A stretch of DNA of 64,000 nt from Corynebacterium diphtheriae. Lineage in GTDB: Bacteria; Actinomycetota; Actinomycetes; Mycobacteriales; Mycobacteriaceae. The notes under the pieces are model-generated. The model was not told where the DNA came from. It was given only the letters and a program-made list of their open reading frames with translations, and did not search any database. This document shows, in pieces, positions 43,114-52,700 of this stretch (position 1 is the stretch's first letter; every line of letters starts with the position of its first letter). The stretch lies in NCBI RefSeq assembly GCF_001457455.1, contig NZ_LN831026.1, forward strand, positions 2,046,001 to 2,110,000, given 5' to 3'. Both the position numbers and the translations under genes were made by a program.

Positions 43114-43441
43114 CCCTGGGTTTTGTTCCTAGGCTTATGCCTTGATTTCCATTATTCCTTGACTGGGGTGGTGTTCCCAAAACTAGGCTTCGACGTCAGC
43201 CGGCGTACGGTAGCCCAGACTCTGGTGGAGCCGTGACTCGTTCCACCATGACATCCACTCGAGCGTCGCGATTTCCACGTCGACGACATCGGCCCACGAG
43301 CGCCTATGGATCAGTTCGTTCTTGTGAGAGGCCATTGACGTTCTCAGCCATAGTATTGTCATAGGAATCACCAACAGTGTCGGTAAACGCACTAATTCCG
43401 TGTTCTTCCAGGCGCTCGTTGTAGACAATGCTCACATACTG

Positions 43442-44938
43442 CTTGGATTCAATCGGTGGTTGCAACACTGTTGTTTTGAATTGATTGTAGTTGTTCATTG
43501 AAGACTTCGGCTGGGGTTCGAAATCCAAGGACTTTTCTTGGTCTGTTGTTGAGCGTGTAGGCGATGGCGGCGAGGTCTTGGGCTGTCCATCGAGACAGGT
43601 CGGTACCCTTGGGAAAGTACTGGCGTAGGAGTCCGTTGCTGTTCTCATTCGTGGGACGTTGCCATGGCGAGTGTGGGTCCGCGAAGAACACTTTCGTGCC
43701 CGTGGCTAGAGTGAAAGCGGCATGGTCAGCGAGCTCGGTTCCGCGGTCCCAGGTCAACGTTTGACGCAGTTGTAACGGTAGATCTTTCATCACGGTTTGT
43801 AGGGCGGTGTTCATCGCTTCAGCACCGTACCCACCCAAGGCAGGTCCGTTCTTCGTCCTTGGTTGTTCACCCCAGCCGTCCAACCGGGGCAGGTGCACCA
43901 GCAGGATCGACCGGCTGTAGCGTTCGACCACGGTCCCGATCGCTGACCTGCCGGTACCGATGATCAAGTCTCCTTCCCAATGCCCGGGCACCGCCCGATC
44001 CGAGGCTTCCGGGGGCCGGTTAGAGATGACAACATCGGCGGTGACATGACCTTTAGGCTTGCTCTTGGACCGGGCGCGGGGTTTACGCAGGGCCCGCCCA
44101 GTCCGCAGTGCGGCCACGAGTTCACGCTTCAGCGCCCCGCGCCCCTCAATATAGAGCGCCTGGTAGATCGCTTCATGGGAGATTCTCATACTCTCATCAT
44201 CAGGGAAGTCGATCCTTAACCGCTGCGATATCTGCTCCGGGCTCCACGCGGTCAACCACCGTCGGTCTGCCCTGTGAGGTTTGCTCCGGCCCTTCCACGC
44301 AGGCGTATCAGGCCCCGCCATGACGACCCCGTTTTCATCTCGGACCGTCCCAGCAAGACGCTCCTGAACATAGTCTTGCAGGCGCGGATTATCCACGAGT
44401 TTTGCTTGTTTGGGACGCTTAGCGGCTTCCTGAGCTTTCCACTGGGCCACCCCTACCCGATAAATCTGCTTGCCACCACGGGTGGCAGCATTACGCCGTA
44501 GCTCACGAGAAATCGTCGCCGGATTGCGGCCAATCCGTCGAGCGATCTCACGCACACCCGTCTGTTTCTCCCACAGGATCGCGATTTCCTCTCGTTCAGC
44601 AAACGATAGATACCGCCCCGAGGGCTCGTCCAAAGCTAACGGTCTCATTCCACCAGCATGACGGAACCACCTCGTTCCCACCGGTACGGACACCCCCACC
44701 TGAAGGGCGGCCTGCGCAGTGGTGATTCCCGTCGCGATCAGACCCCAGAACTGGCGTTGCACCGCCCGTGACGGAACCGGCCTACCCGGGGAACGCATCG
44801 CAGGCCGCAACGCCCGATCCGCACGCCACTGACGCCGCACCCCCACCGGCATATCACTGGTCTTCTTACTCCAGTCCTTGGTAGCCACCTTCTCACACCT
44901 CCATGCTCAGGGTGTTGCGACAACCAATTGAATCCACC
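43442..44938 (-). mobile_element. IS30-family insertion sequence
   Basis: The 1497-bp element has imperfect terminal inverted repeats (GGATTCAATCGGTGGTTGCA near 43445; GGATTCAATTGGTTGTCGCA as complement near 44935). A 3-bp duplication CTG flanks it (43439-43441 and 44939-44941). Removing it restores the frame of the IS3 orfB (DRGSQ-YVSIV). Confidence 0.9.
43449..44888 (-). CDS. IS30-family transposase
   Basis: This intact 479-residue transposase has an N-terminal extension with a first helix-turn-helix, then the IS30 helix-turn-helix (REEIAILWEKQTGVREIARRIGRNPATISRELRRN in two adjoining parts), and a DDE core: GHWEGDLIIG (Asp), TWDRGTELADH (Asp), and SPWQRPTNENSNGLLRQYFP (Glu). The start is GTG 44888 with AAGGTG just before it. 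The reading frame and both ends are intact, so the element may be active. Confidence 0.93.
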   Translation of the reverse strand: MATKDWSKKTSDMPVGVRRQWRADRALRPAMRSPGRPVPSRAVQRQFWGLIATGITTAQAALQVGVSVPVGTRWFRHAGGMRPLALDEPSGRYLSFAEREEIAILWEKQTGVREIARRIGRNPATISRELRRNAATRGGKQIYRVGVAQWKAQEAAKRPKQAKLVDNPRLQDYVQERLAGTVRDENGVVMAGPDTPAWKGRSKPHRADRRWLTAWSPEQISQRLRIDFPDDESMRISHEAIYQALYIEGRGALKRELVAALRTGRALRKPRARSKSKPKGHVTADVVISNRPPEASDRAVPGHWEGDLIIGTGRSAIGTVVERYSRSILLVHLPRLDGWGEQPRTKNGPALGGYGAEAMNTALQTVMKDLPLQLRQTLTWDRGTELADHAAFTLATGTKVFFADPHSPWQRPTNENSNGLLRQYFPKGTDLSRWTAQDLAAIAYTLNNRPRKVLGFRTPAEVFNEQLQSIQNNSVATTD

Positions 44939-45555
44939 CTGCGACCCACGGTCACTGTGATGCACCAAAGGCCCATCTAACTGGCCTTTCGCTGAATGAA
45001 TGGCCTGCGACAACGCTTCCATCGGCAGCGCCACGGCTGACAGCGAAGACTTCGTCGACCACCCGACGATCTTGCGACTAAACGCATCGGTGACAAATGC
45101 CGTGTACACGAACCCACTACGGGTACGGACGTAGGTAATATCAGCGACCCACAAGCGGCTCGGCGCATCAGCAGTGAAGTTGCGCTTGACCAGGTCAGGG
45201 CGCGAATCGGGCTGCTTGGCAGGCTTGGTGGTCACGGGGTTGCGGCCACGACGCACACCCTTGAGGCCTGCGATTTTCATCAGCCTGCCGACCTGGTCGC
45301 AGCCGATGTCGTGACCTTCGTCAACCATGGCCTGGTGCAGCTTACGGATGCCGTAGACCCCGAAATTGTCGGCGTGTAGGCGCTTGAGCTCTTCAATGAG
45401 TTCCTCGTCGCGAAGCGCCCTGGCCGATGGTGGGCGGGACTTAAACGCCCGGTAGCCGCGTGAGGTGTAGAAATCTTCGCAGAAGTCCTCGCGGAGCACC
45501 CGGCAGATGGCCTCGACCCCGTAATGATCCTTGTGCTCGTCGATGAAGCGGATCA

Positions 45556-45870
45556 TTAGCGTCCGGGATGGTCGAGTTCCCGTGCGAAAAAAGCCGATGC
45601 GGCCTTGAGGATCTCGTTTGCCCTGCGTAACTCGAGGTTTTCGCTGCGTAGCTGCTGCATTTCTTCGCGTACTTCAAATGGCAAATCGTCACCTGGTGGG
45701 GTCTTTTCCAAGCTCTTTTGCATCCACCCGCGGATGGTGTGGAGGCTAACTCCGAGGCGTTCGCCGACTACCGTGGCGGCCTGCCATGCGGAGCAATCGT
45801 GGGCCTTGCGGTGCTCGTCGGTTAGGCGGACGGCGCGCTCCTTGAAATCTTGTGGGAACTTCCTACCCAT
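45556..45870 (-). CDS. IS3-family transposase orfA
   Basis: This 104-residue protein has a helix-turn-helix (KFPQDFKERAVRL; ATVVGERLGVSLHTIRGWMQ) and a leucine-zipper-like tail (EEMQQLRSENLELRRANEIL) that ends KAASAFFARELDHPGR, the standard orfA end where ribosomes shift to orfB. The gene is intact, but its partner orfB is destroyed. Confidence 0.87.
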   Translation of the reverse strand: MGRKFPQDFKERAVRLTDEHRKAHDCSAWQAATVVGERLGVSLHTIRGWMQKSLEKTPPGDDLPFEVREEMQQLRSENLELRRANEILKAASAFFARELDHPGR

Positions 45871-45914
45871 GGATGATGATCCTTCCTCAAACTAGGTCGG
45901 AACAAAACCCAGGA

Positions 45915-47039
45915 CGGTTCAGGTGCTCGGATGGTGGTTAAAAGCTCGCCGCGTAGAACTAGATGCAGTGCAGCAGAGCGAGGCCACACCAGACGAACTC
46001 AAAGCCGAGATCCGCAAGCTGCGTCGGGATATCGCCACGTTGAAGATGGAAAACGAGTTCCTGGGAAAAGCAAGCGCCTTCTTCGCAGCCAAGCAACAAA
46101 ACAAGAACTGTTTGAGCTAATGGCAGCGCAGAAGGCACAGTTTCCCATCGCGCTGATGGCGCGCCTGCTCGAGGTCAGCCGGGCTGGGTTCTATCAGTGG
46201 TTCGCACGGCGGCTGGCAGCATCGGACAAACAAACTGCCCGAGTACGGTTTGACCGGATGGTTCGGCAACTATTTTTCGACTATGCACAAACCCACGGAT
46301 CCCCACGCCTGGCCGCGGCCTTACAGCGTGACTACGGCATCCAGGTGGATAAAAAGCGCGTCGCTGCCAGCCTAAAACGCCAAGGTCTAGAGGCTATATC
46401 CACTAGACAGTTTCGCCTGCCACCACGGGTTCGGCACGGTGGCGATGGCCCACCTTGATCATTGCGAACGCGTGTGGGACCGGGGTGCGATCGACAAGGT
46501 GTGGATCACGGATTTTACGTATTTAAGGTCTGGTGAGGGCTGGGGGTATCTCATCGCTATTCGAGATGCGCATTCCAAGCGGGTGCTGGGTTACGCCATG
46601 GGAGATGAGCAGAATACTGACTTGGTTACACAGGCCCTGGCCATGGCGATGGACAACCGTGGCAACGCCAGGCCAGAGGCGGTGGTACTGCACGCGGATC
46701 GTGGATGTCAGTTCACCTCTACACAGCTGTCGCGATTTGCAACGAACATTGGCGCGACGTTGTCGATGGGTCGGACCGGGGTGTGCTGGGATAATGCAAT
46801 GGCGGAGTCGTTCTGGGCGAGTTTGAAGATCGAGAAGTTCTACCGCCGTGCTTACGCCACTAGGCGACAAGTTTACAGCGATATCTCCGCCTGGATCGAG
46901 GGGTTTTATAACCACAAAAGAATCCACTCATCCATCGGGATGCAAAGCCCTATCGAGTACGAGCTTGCCCTCCAACAGCACACCGCCCAGGCGGCCTAGA
47001 CACCTAACTCAACTGTCAACAATTTGCGGGCAACCCCAG
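45915..47039 (+). mobile_element. IS3-family element, 5'-truncated
   Basis: It begins mid-orfA where the previous IS3 ends and finishes with TTTGCGGGCAACCCCA at 47039, the same right terminus as the element at 34877-36031. The left end is absent. It holds an orfA tail and an orfB with one frameshift. Confidence 0.8.
45923..46999 (+). pseudogene. IS3-family transposase, truncated orfA and frameshifted orfB
   Basis: The orfA tail reads ELKAEIRKLRRDIATLKMEN, FLGKASAFFAAKQQNKN and ends at 46120. OrfB begins near 46118 (FPIALMARLLEVSRAGFYQW), loses frame near 46440, and continues to 46999 with KVWITDFTYLRSGEGWGYL (first Asp), LHADRGCQFTS (second Asp) and CWDNAMAESFWASLK (Glu). The catalytic residues survive, but not in one frame. 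Confidence 0.8.
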
Positions 47040-47200
47040 TCGGGTGGTACAACCAGACCCGGTTGCCCTCATCGGTGGGCTACCGCCCACCGAACCAGGT
47101 CCACACCGAATGGGCCACCACCACCGCTGTCGCATCCTCTGTGGCGTAGAAAACCAAGAAAAACAGCCTCTACGAAACCCGGAGCTTGATACCTGCACAA
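47040..47200 (+). pseudogene. IS3 transposase C-terminal scrap
   Basis: WYNQTRLPSSVGYRPPNQVH, TEWATTT is the typical end of an IS3-type orfB in a different subfamily. It begins right after the IS3 right terminus at 47039, so it is a target relic or an older insertion. Confidence 0.65.
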
Positions 47201-47403
47201 GTTCATGGTCAGGGCCCTAGGTGGCTGGATGGACTGTGTGATAACGACCATCTTGCACCGTCTAGGGCCTCTTGCTATGCCACGACACCACCAAAACACC
47301 CCCTGCCTATCCTTTTGACCCGGCCCAACGACCCCTACCCCCAGCCAGGTAGCTATGTTGCTACGCACTCTAGATCGGGAAGAGCCGTTTTACCCTCTAT
47401 CTA
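47201..47403. other. Non-coding spacer before the siderophore promoter
   Basis: About 200 bp without a supported gene. GGGCCCTAGGTGG (about 47212) and CCGTCTAGGGCC (about 47258) form a loose inverted repeat that could be a terminator or an old IS end. The sequence then becomes C-rich (CCCCCTGCC; CGACCCCTACCCCCAGCC). Confidence 0.4.
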
Positions 47404-47432
47404 TTGCAACTCATTGCCGCGCAGGGTAGCCT
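47404..47432 (+). promoter_or_regulatory. Promoter of the siderophore operon
   Basis: TTGCAA (47404-47409) and TAGCCT (47427-47432) are separated by 17 bp. The -10 lies inside the DtxR-type box that follows. Predicted transcription start is near 47439, 47 nt before the first gene. Confidence 0.6.
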
Positions 47433-47439
47433 AACCTAA
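47421..47439 (+). promoter_or_regulatory. DtxR-type iron-dependent operator
   Basis: GCAGGGTAGCCTAACCTAA matches 16 of 19 positions of the DtxR consensus TTAGGTTAGCCTAACCTAA, with a perfect right half. It covers the predicted -10 box of the siderophore operon, so Fe(II)-DtxR would block transcription when iron is ample. This supports the iron-chelator reading of the cluster. Confidence 0.75.
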
Positions 47440-47485
47440 ACCGGCGCTATCTGGCGTTATGTGCTCGCTAAGAAAAGGACATTGA

Positions 47486-48595
47486 GTGGTTCGCACAGGA
47501 GAGACGGCAAGAGTGGGGGTTCTCGGTTCGCATGGCGAAGTAGGCCGCCAAGTAGCCGCACTGTTGCGCGCTAGCGGACATGTGGTGAACTGCGGGAATC
47601 GGTCTCACCACACATCAGATGAGCGCACCGCTATCGTTGACGCTCACGACGAGGAATCTGTCAACAAATTTTCCCGTGACCTTGATGTCGTCGTCAACTG
47701 CGCCGGACCGTCATGTCTTCTCAAGACCTCAGTAGCGTCGGCACTACCAGACTCAGTGGGCTATATAGACCCGTTCGGAGCCAACTCATTCGACAACTAT
47801 CCCACCAACCGTCCGTGCGTGGTCAACGCCGGCGCTACCCCCGGTCTCAGCGGTCTATTACTACGCCACCTGGCGGGCCTAATCGACGACTGTCAATCGG
47901 TAACTCTCTGCACTGGTGGACGCGACCGGGGCGGGCTGTCGGGTCTGGTCGATGTGGTGCTAAGTACCCACAACTCCTACGGACATCCCGGGAAGATGAT
48001 TGTCGACGGCGACCTCGTGGCTTACCAACCTGGGAGCATCCACGCTGAAGATCTGGAACCTTTCCCAAGCGATGACGGACTCATAGCAAGCCCGTTCGTC
48101 ACCAACGAGCTACGCAAGGTGGCCCAAGATTTCTCTATTCCGCGCCTCATAGGGGTCACGGCCATACCGGACCGGGACACCCAGCAGTTACTTTTACGTG
48201 CGCTCTCACAAACCGACATATCAGACCCAACCACGCTCATGAATTTGTGCGCAGACATAGCTGCAGCGAAGACCAAACTCGATGCCGGAAAGAACCACTG
48301 GTTTGCCATCCAAGCCACTGTCCACGGCACCCTACGGGGCCGCCCTGTTCGCGTCTCAGGCAGTGTCCACGCACCGGACTCCACCTTCATCACCGCTCTT
48401 TTTGTTGCGGAAGCGACAAAAAGCGTTATCCGCGACGAACTACTAACCGGGCCGAAATGGGGCTATGAGCTGCCGGCCCCTCAAACTGTCCTCTCGTCAC
48501 TGGCCTCTTACAACGTCGACATTAAAATCGTCGGCCCTACAGCAACTACCGACGCACCTCAATGGAGTGATGACGACGATGCAGGCTTCATTTAA
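47486..48595 (+). CDS. Saccharopine-dehydrogenase-like NAD(P)-binding protein of the siderophore cluster
   Basis: This 369-residue protein has an N-terminal Rossmann motif (VGVLGSHGEVGRQVAALL) and the saccharopine dehydrogenase-like layout: VVNCAGP, then VGYIDPFG and VVNAGATPGLSGLLLRHLA. A mixed C-terminal domain follows. The GTG start at 47486 has AAAGGA 7 nt upstream and is the first gene after the DtxR box. Its role is unknown. It could reduce an intermediate, as the next gene should, or act on a released product. The gap to the next gene is 42 bp. Confidence 0.75.
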   Translation: MVRTGETARVGVLGSHGEVGRQVAALLRASGHVVNCGNRSHHTSDERTAIVDAHDEESVNKFSRDLDVVVNCAGPSCLLKTSVASALPDSVGYIDPFGANSFDNYPTNRPCVVNAGATPGLSGLLLRHLAGLIDDCQSVTLCTGGRDRGGLSGLVDVVLSTHNSYGHPGKMIVDGDLVAYQPGSIHAEDLEPFPSDDGLIASPFVTNELRKVAQDFSIPRLIGVTAIPDRDTQQLLLRALSQTDISDPTTLMNLCADIAAAKTKLDAGKNHWFAIQATVHGTLRGRPVRVSGSVHAPDSTFITALFVAEATKSVIRDELLTGPKWGYELPAPQTVLSSLASYNVDIKIVGPTATTDAPQWSDDDDAGFI

Positions 48596-48637
48596 AAACC
48601 CCGGTATTTCGGCTCAGAACCTAGAAAGGCCCGTCGC

Positions 48638-49783
48638 ATGAACACTGTACGCGTCGTCGTATGCGGCACAACATTTGGCCGTATATACATCAACGGGATA
48701 AAAAAGCTTGCGGATAAATTTTCGCTGGTAGCAATCCTATCTCAGGGCAGCGAACAGTCGCGCCGGCTGGCAGAGCAGCTAGGCGTACCTCTGTGTACCA
48801 AGATCGAAGATCTCCCCGCTTTTGATCTTGCCTGTGTGGTGGTCAGATCTAGCGTCGTTGGCGGTTCCGGCACGCAGCTCGCCCTAGAGTTTTTAAGCCG
48901 TGGCAAGCATGTAGTGATGGAGCACCCGATCCACAAGAAAGACTCTGTAGATTGCTACCGGATGGCAGCGAAAAATAACGTGCAGTTCAAGCTCAACACC
49001 TTCTACCGCTGGAATCCAACCATATCCCGGTACTTGGAAATCGCAACAACACTAACCAGGCAGTTCAAAATCATCCACATAGACGCCGAATGTAGCATTC
49101 ACTTTCTATTCTCAACGCTCGATATCATCGGAAGGATTACCGGCGGTTTTACCCCATGGAGCTTTGATGACGACACCCAAGTTACCGGAATATTCACTAC
49201 GCTCACCGGTTCGATACGCAAAACCCCGCTCTGCTTGCGCGTGGTTAATCACAACGACCCAGAAAAGCCAGACGATTTCGCTCACGTGGGGCATCGAATA
49301 ACTGTTTTCACGCACGCCGGAAATCTGGTGCTCACCGAGACTGACGGAACCATCATCTGGCACCCAAACACCCCAATCCCACGAGATCAAGCTGGCTTGC
49401 TAAGCACTGCTGCCGATGATCGTTTGAGCACTCTACAGTTGCATGAGAATCTCCTTATCGAGCCGTGCGTTACCCGTGTCGCCCTCTACGACCATACCTG
49501 GCCTGCAGGCATTGCGGAGTTTCTGAACGAAGTATATGACAAGTTGGCGTGCTCCAAGAACGAAGCGCAAGAAGCCGAATACCTCCTGGCATTGTGCGCA
49601 GTCTGGGCGCGCACCGGACAATTACTGGGTCCCACATGTACCGTCCAAGCAGCTATGCATGCCGAACCACTCAGTCTCGAGAGTCTGATGTGGCCGCTGG
49701 GGGAGTCTCATACCTCCCCCATTGAGCGAAACAACCCCAACCACCGGAACACAGGAGAGATAACATGGATGTCACAGCGCTGA
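48638..49783 (+). CDS. Thiazolinyl imide reductase (Irp3/YbtU/PchG type)
   Basis: This 381-residue Gfo/Idh-fold enzyme should reduce one thiazoline ring, while bound to the synthetase, to a thiazolidine using NADPH. It starts VRVVVCGTTFGRIYINGI (nucleotide site), then EFLSRGKHVVMEHPIHKKD, as in PchG and YbtU, and has HIDAECSIHFLFSTLDIIG in the catalytic domain. AGAAAGG precedes the ATG. The 3' end overlaps the start of the first synthetase gene by 19 bp (49765-49783), consistent with joint expression. The presence of this reductase together with an N-methylating module is the pyochelin pattern. Confidence 0.87.
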   Translation: MNTVRVVVCGTTFGRIYINGIKKLADKFSLVAILSQGSEQSRRLAEQLGVPLCTKIEDLPAFDLACVVVRSSVVGGSGTQLALEFLSRGKHVVMEHPIHKKDSVDCYRMAAKNNVQFKLNTFYRWNPTISRYLEIATTLTRQFKIIHIDAECSIHFLFSTLDIIGRITGGFTPWSFDDDTQVTGIFTTLTGSIRKTPLCLRVVNHNDPEKPDDFAHVGHRITVFTHAGNLVLTETDGTIIWHPNTPIPRDQAGLLSTAADDRLSTLQLHENLLIEPCVTRVALYDHTWPAGIAEFLNEVYDKLACSKNEAQEAEYLLALCAVWARTGQLLGPTCTVQAAMHAEPLSLESLMWPLGESHTSPIERNNPNHRNTGEITWMSQR

Positions 49784-52700
49784 TTAACGACCTTGAATCC
49801 CGCGGTATAGCGCTATGGGTGAACGGCGATCGACTCAACTACCGTTCACCCAAGGGTTCCTTGCGCGAGGAAGACCTCGCGGCCTTAAGGTCAAATAAGG
49901 AAAAGGTTTTGGCATGGTTGCGTGAGCGGGAGGCCGTTCCGCATGATGAGCAAGCACGGTTCGCCCCCTTCCCCATGACCGATATTCAGCGCGCATACGC
50001 AACCGGTCAGAACGAAGGCTATGATCTGGGTGGCACCGGGTGCCACAGCTACGCCGAAATACGAACGGAACGCCTTGATCGCAGCCGCCTTGAACAGGCT
50101 TGGCACGAACTCATCCAGCGCCATGACATGCTCTCTGCAGTGGTCGTTCCACCGGATTCGCTGCAGGTGGTTAAATCTCGCAGTTTGCCGGTGCTACAAG
50201 CTGTAGACCTCGCGGGCCACAACCCAGATGTCCCGGACGCCGAGTATCTTCGTCACCGCGCAAAATTGGAAAACCGTAGCTACCCGTTGGGCACCTGGCC
50301 ACTGCACGAATTCCAGCTTTTGCAATTTGACGAATGCAGCATCCTACAGTTTTCGGTGGACATGATCATCGCCGACTTTGTAAGCGTGAGGGTGATGGTC
50401 GAGGAACTTCTAACTCTCTACGCAGGTAACGTTCTACCGGAACTAGAGGACACCACGTTTCGGGATATAATCACCTCCCGTAACCACCACAGCCAGAGTG
50501 CCGCTGGCTTCGCTGCACGCACCAATGCAAAAAAGTACTGGTCCGAGATCATCCCCTCGTTGTCCGGCAAACCCTTACTGCCGACGCTGACCTCAGCCGA
50601 TCGCACATCCGAAATGCCGGTGCGTTTCACCCGGCGTACCTGGCGATGCTCGCCAGCAGCATGGTCAAAGCTCACCGACGCAGCAAGCACTCACGGCGTC
50701 ACTCCTTCGGCGACGCTACTTACCGCCTACGCCGATGTACTGCGCCGTTGGTCCTCCACAAGTGACTTTTGCGTCAATGTCACTTCGATGAACCGAGATT
50801 CTGCCATTGCCGGAATCAACCGTATTATCGGAGACTTTACCGAGATGACCCTACATGCTTGTCATCCGCACACTGGAACCTTTAGTGAGCGCGTGCACGC
50901 AACCCAGGAGCAGCTATCCGAAGAGCTATCACACGCTGCGTATTCCGGGGTTGACGTGTTGCGCGATATAGCCCGCACTACCGGGCAGCCCGCGGTAATC
51001 CCGGTAGTATTCACCAGCGCGTTGGGTGCAGACACACCGCACAACAATGGTCCGGCCTACAACCTTGTCTCCGGCGTAAGCCGAACGCCGCAGGTATGGA
51101 TTGACTGTCAGGCATTCCAGGACGGAGGCTCTTGCAACGTCAACTGGGACGTGCGAGAGGACGTCTTTGAACCGGCGTTGATCGACGACATGTGGGAGTC
51201 ATTTACCGACCTACTCGATCGCCTGGTCGACGACGGTTCGGCGTGGCAGGAAACTGATTCAGTCCACTTGCCCGATAAGACGATCGCCATCCGTAACCGC
51301 ATTCACAAAACCCACGTACAGCAGACCACCCGATGCCTCCACGACGGGTTTTGGGATAACGTCCAGCAGCACCCACACCAGCCAGCGCTGGTGTGTGGCG
51401 GAAAAACCTACAGCTACCAACATCTGGCTGGCTACGTCGGGGCATTACAGCATGAGCTCTCTGATGTCGGTCCCGGAGATTACATTGCCATCGTCCTAGG
51501 TAACGGAGTATGGCAAATAGCTGCCGCTGTTGCCGTGGTATCAACTGGTGCAGCCTACGTGCCGATCGATCACGAGCAACCCGCAATCCGCCAACGTTCA
51601 ATGATAGAAGCGTGTCGTCCTGCCAACGTCATCACTAATTCTCATTTCTCCGAAGAAAATACCGATATCTCCAACATCAACGTCGATACTCTCAGCCCGA
51701 TACAGTACAGTGGCACCATAGCCTCACCGGTTTCCCCCACCGAAACCGCCTACATCATCTTCACCTCAGGCAGCACCGGAATTCCAAAAGGTGTTGTCGT
51801 TACGCACTCGGCTGCAATGAACACCATAGATAGCGTGAACAATCTCCTCGGCCGAAATAAAAGACGCACGGTATTGGGGGTATCGAAGTTATCCTTTGAC
51901 TTATCCGTGTATGACATCTTCGGTACCTTCGCAAGCGGTGGCACTTTGGTCCTGCCGTTAGACGAGGAATCGCGAAACCCCAGCAAATGGATCGATTTCC
52001 TTGTTGATAACAACGTCGATACCTGGAACTCTGTTCCTGCACTGTTCCAAATGCTTGTGCGAGAGGTAGAGGTGACCCGTCACCCGAACATCCTCAGCCT
52101 AGACCTGGTTATGCTGTCCGGAGACAGGATCCCGGGCACTCTCCCAGCGCATGCTGCACCCCACTTCCCTAATGCTGAACTCATCAGCCTCGGCGGCGCC
52201 ACGGAGGGCGGAATATGGTCGATTTTCCACCCGATGACCTGTCACACAAATGAAACTAGCATACCATATGGTACCGCGTTACCCAACCAAGGAATGTGGG
52301 TGCTCGACGAGGCCTGCAATGAGTGTCCGGACTGGGTGCGAGGGCAAATCCATATTTCCGGGGAAAGCCTAGCCACCGGTTACCTCAACGATCCAACCTC
52401 CACAGCAGAGAAATTTTTCTTTTCCGAAAAGCATGGCACACGTATGTACGCTACCGGGGATATAGGAAACTACCGCCCAGACGGCGTAATCGAGTTTCAC
52501 GGCCGTCGGGACAATCAACTAAAAATCAACGGCTATCGAGTGGAAACCGGCGAGATAGAAGGAGTCCTCGAATCCAACGACTTCGTCGAACGCGCTATAG
52601 TACTCGCCCAGGAAACCAGTGACCCAATTAAACTACATGCTTTCGTCACTGATGCACAGAGCGACAAAGATGAGCTCAAGGATGCTGGGCAAATCAGAAA

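Larger units (their letters stand above)
43183..45556 (-). pseudogene. IS3-family transposase orfB split by IS30
   Basis: The N-terminal part (45556 to about 44939) has IDEHKDHYGVEAICRVLRE, LWVADITYVRTRSGFVYTAF (first Asp) and HHSDRGSQ (second Asp), and is interrupted exactly after GSQ. The rest resumes at 43441 (YVSIVYNERLEEHGISAF, GDSYDNTMAENVNGL with the Glu), then a frameshift, then KNELIHRRSWADVVDVEIATLEW and the end at 43183. Confidence 0.85.
43114..45914 (-). mobile_element. IS3-family element interrupted by IS30
   Basis: The ends are inverted repeats built on CCTGGGTTTTGTTCC (43115-43129; complement at 45899-45913). Without the inserted IS30 the element is about 1.3 kb, normal for IS3. 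It carries orfA (45556-45870) and orfB, the latter split at 44939 / 43441 by IS30 and also frameshifted near 43325 (one extra C before ACAAGAACGAACTG). Confidence 0.85.
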
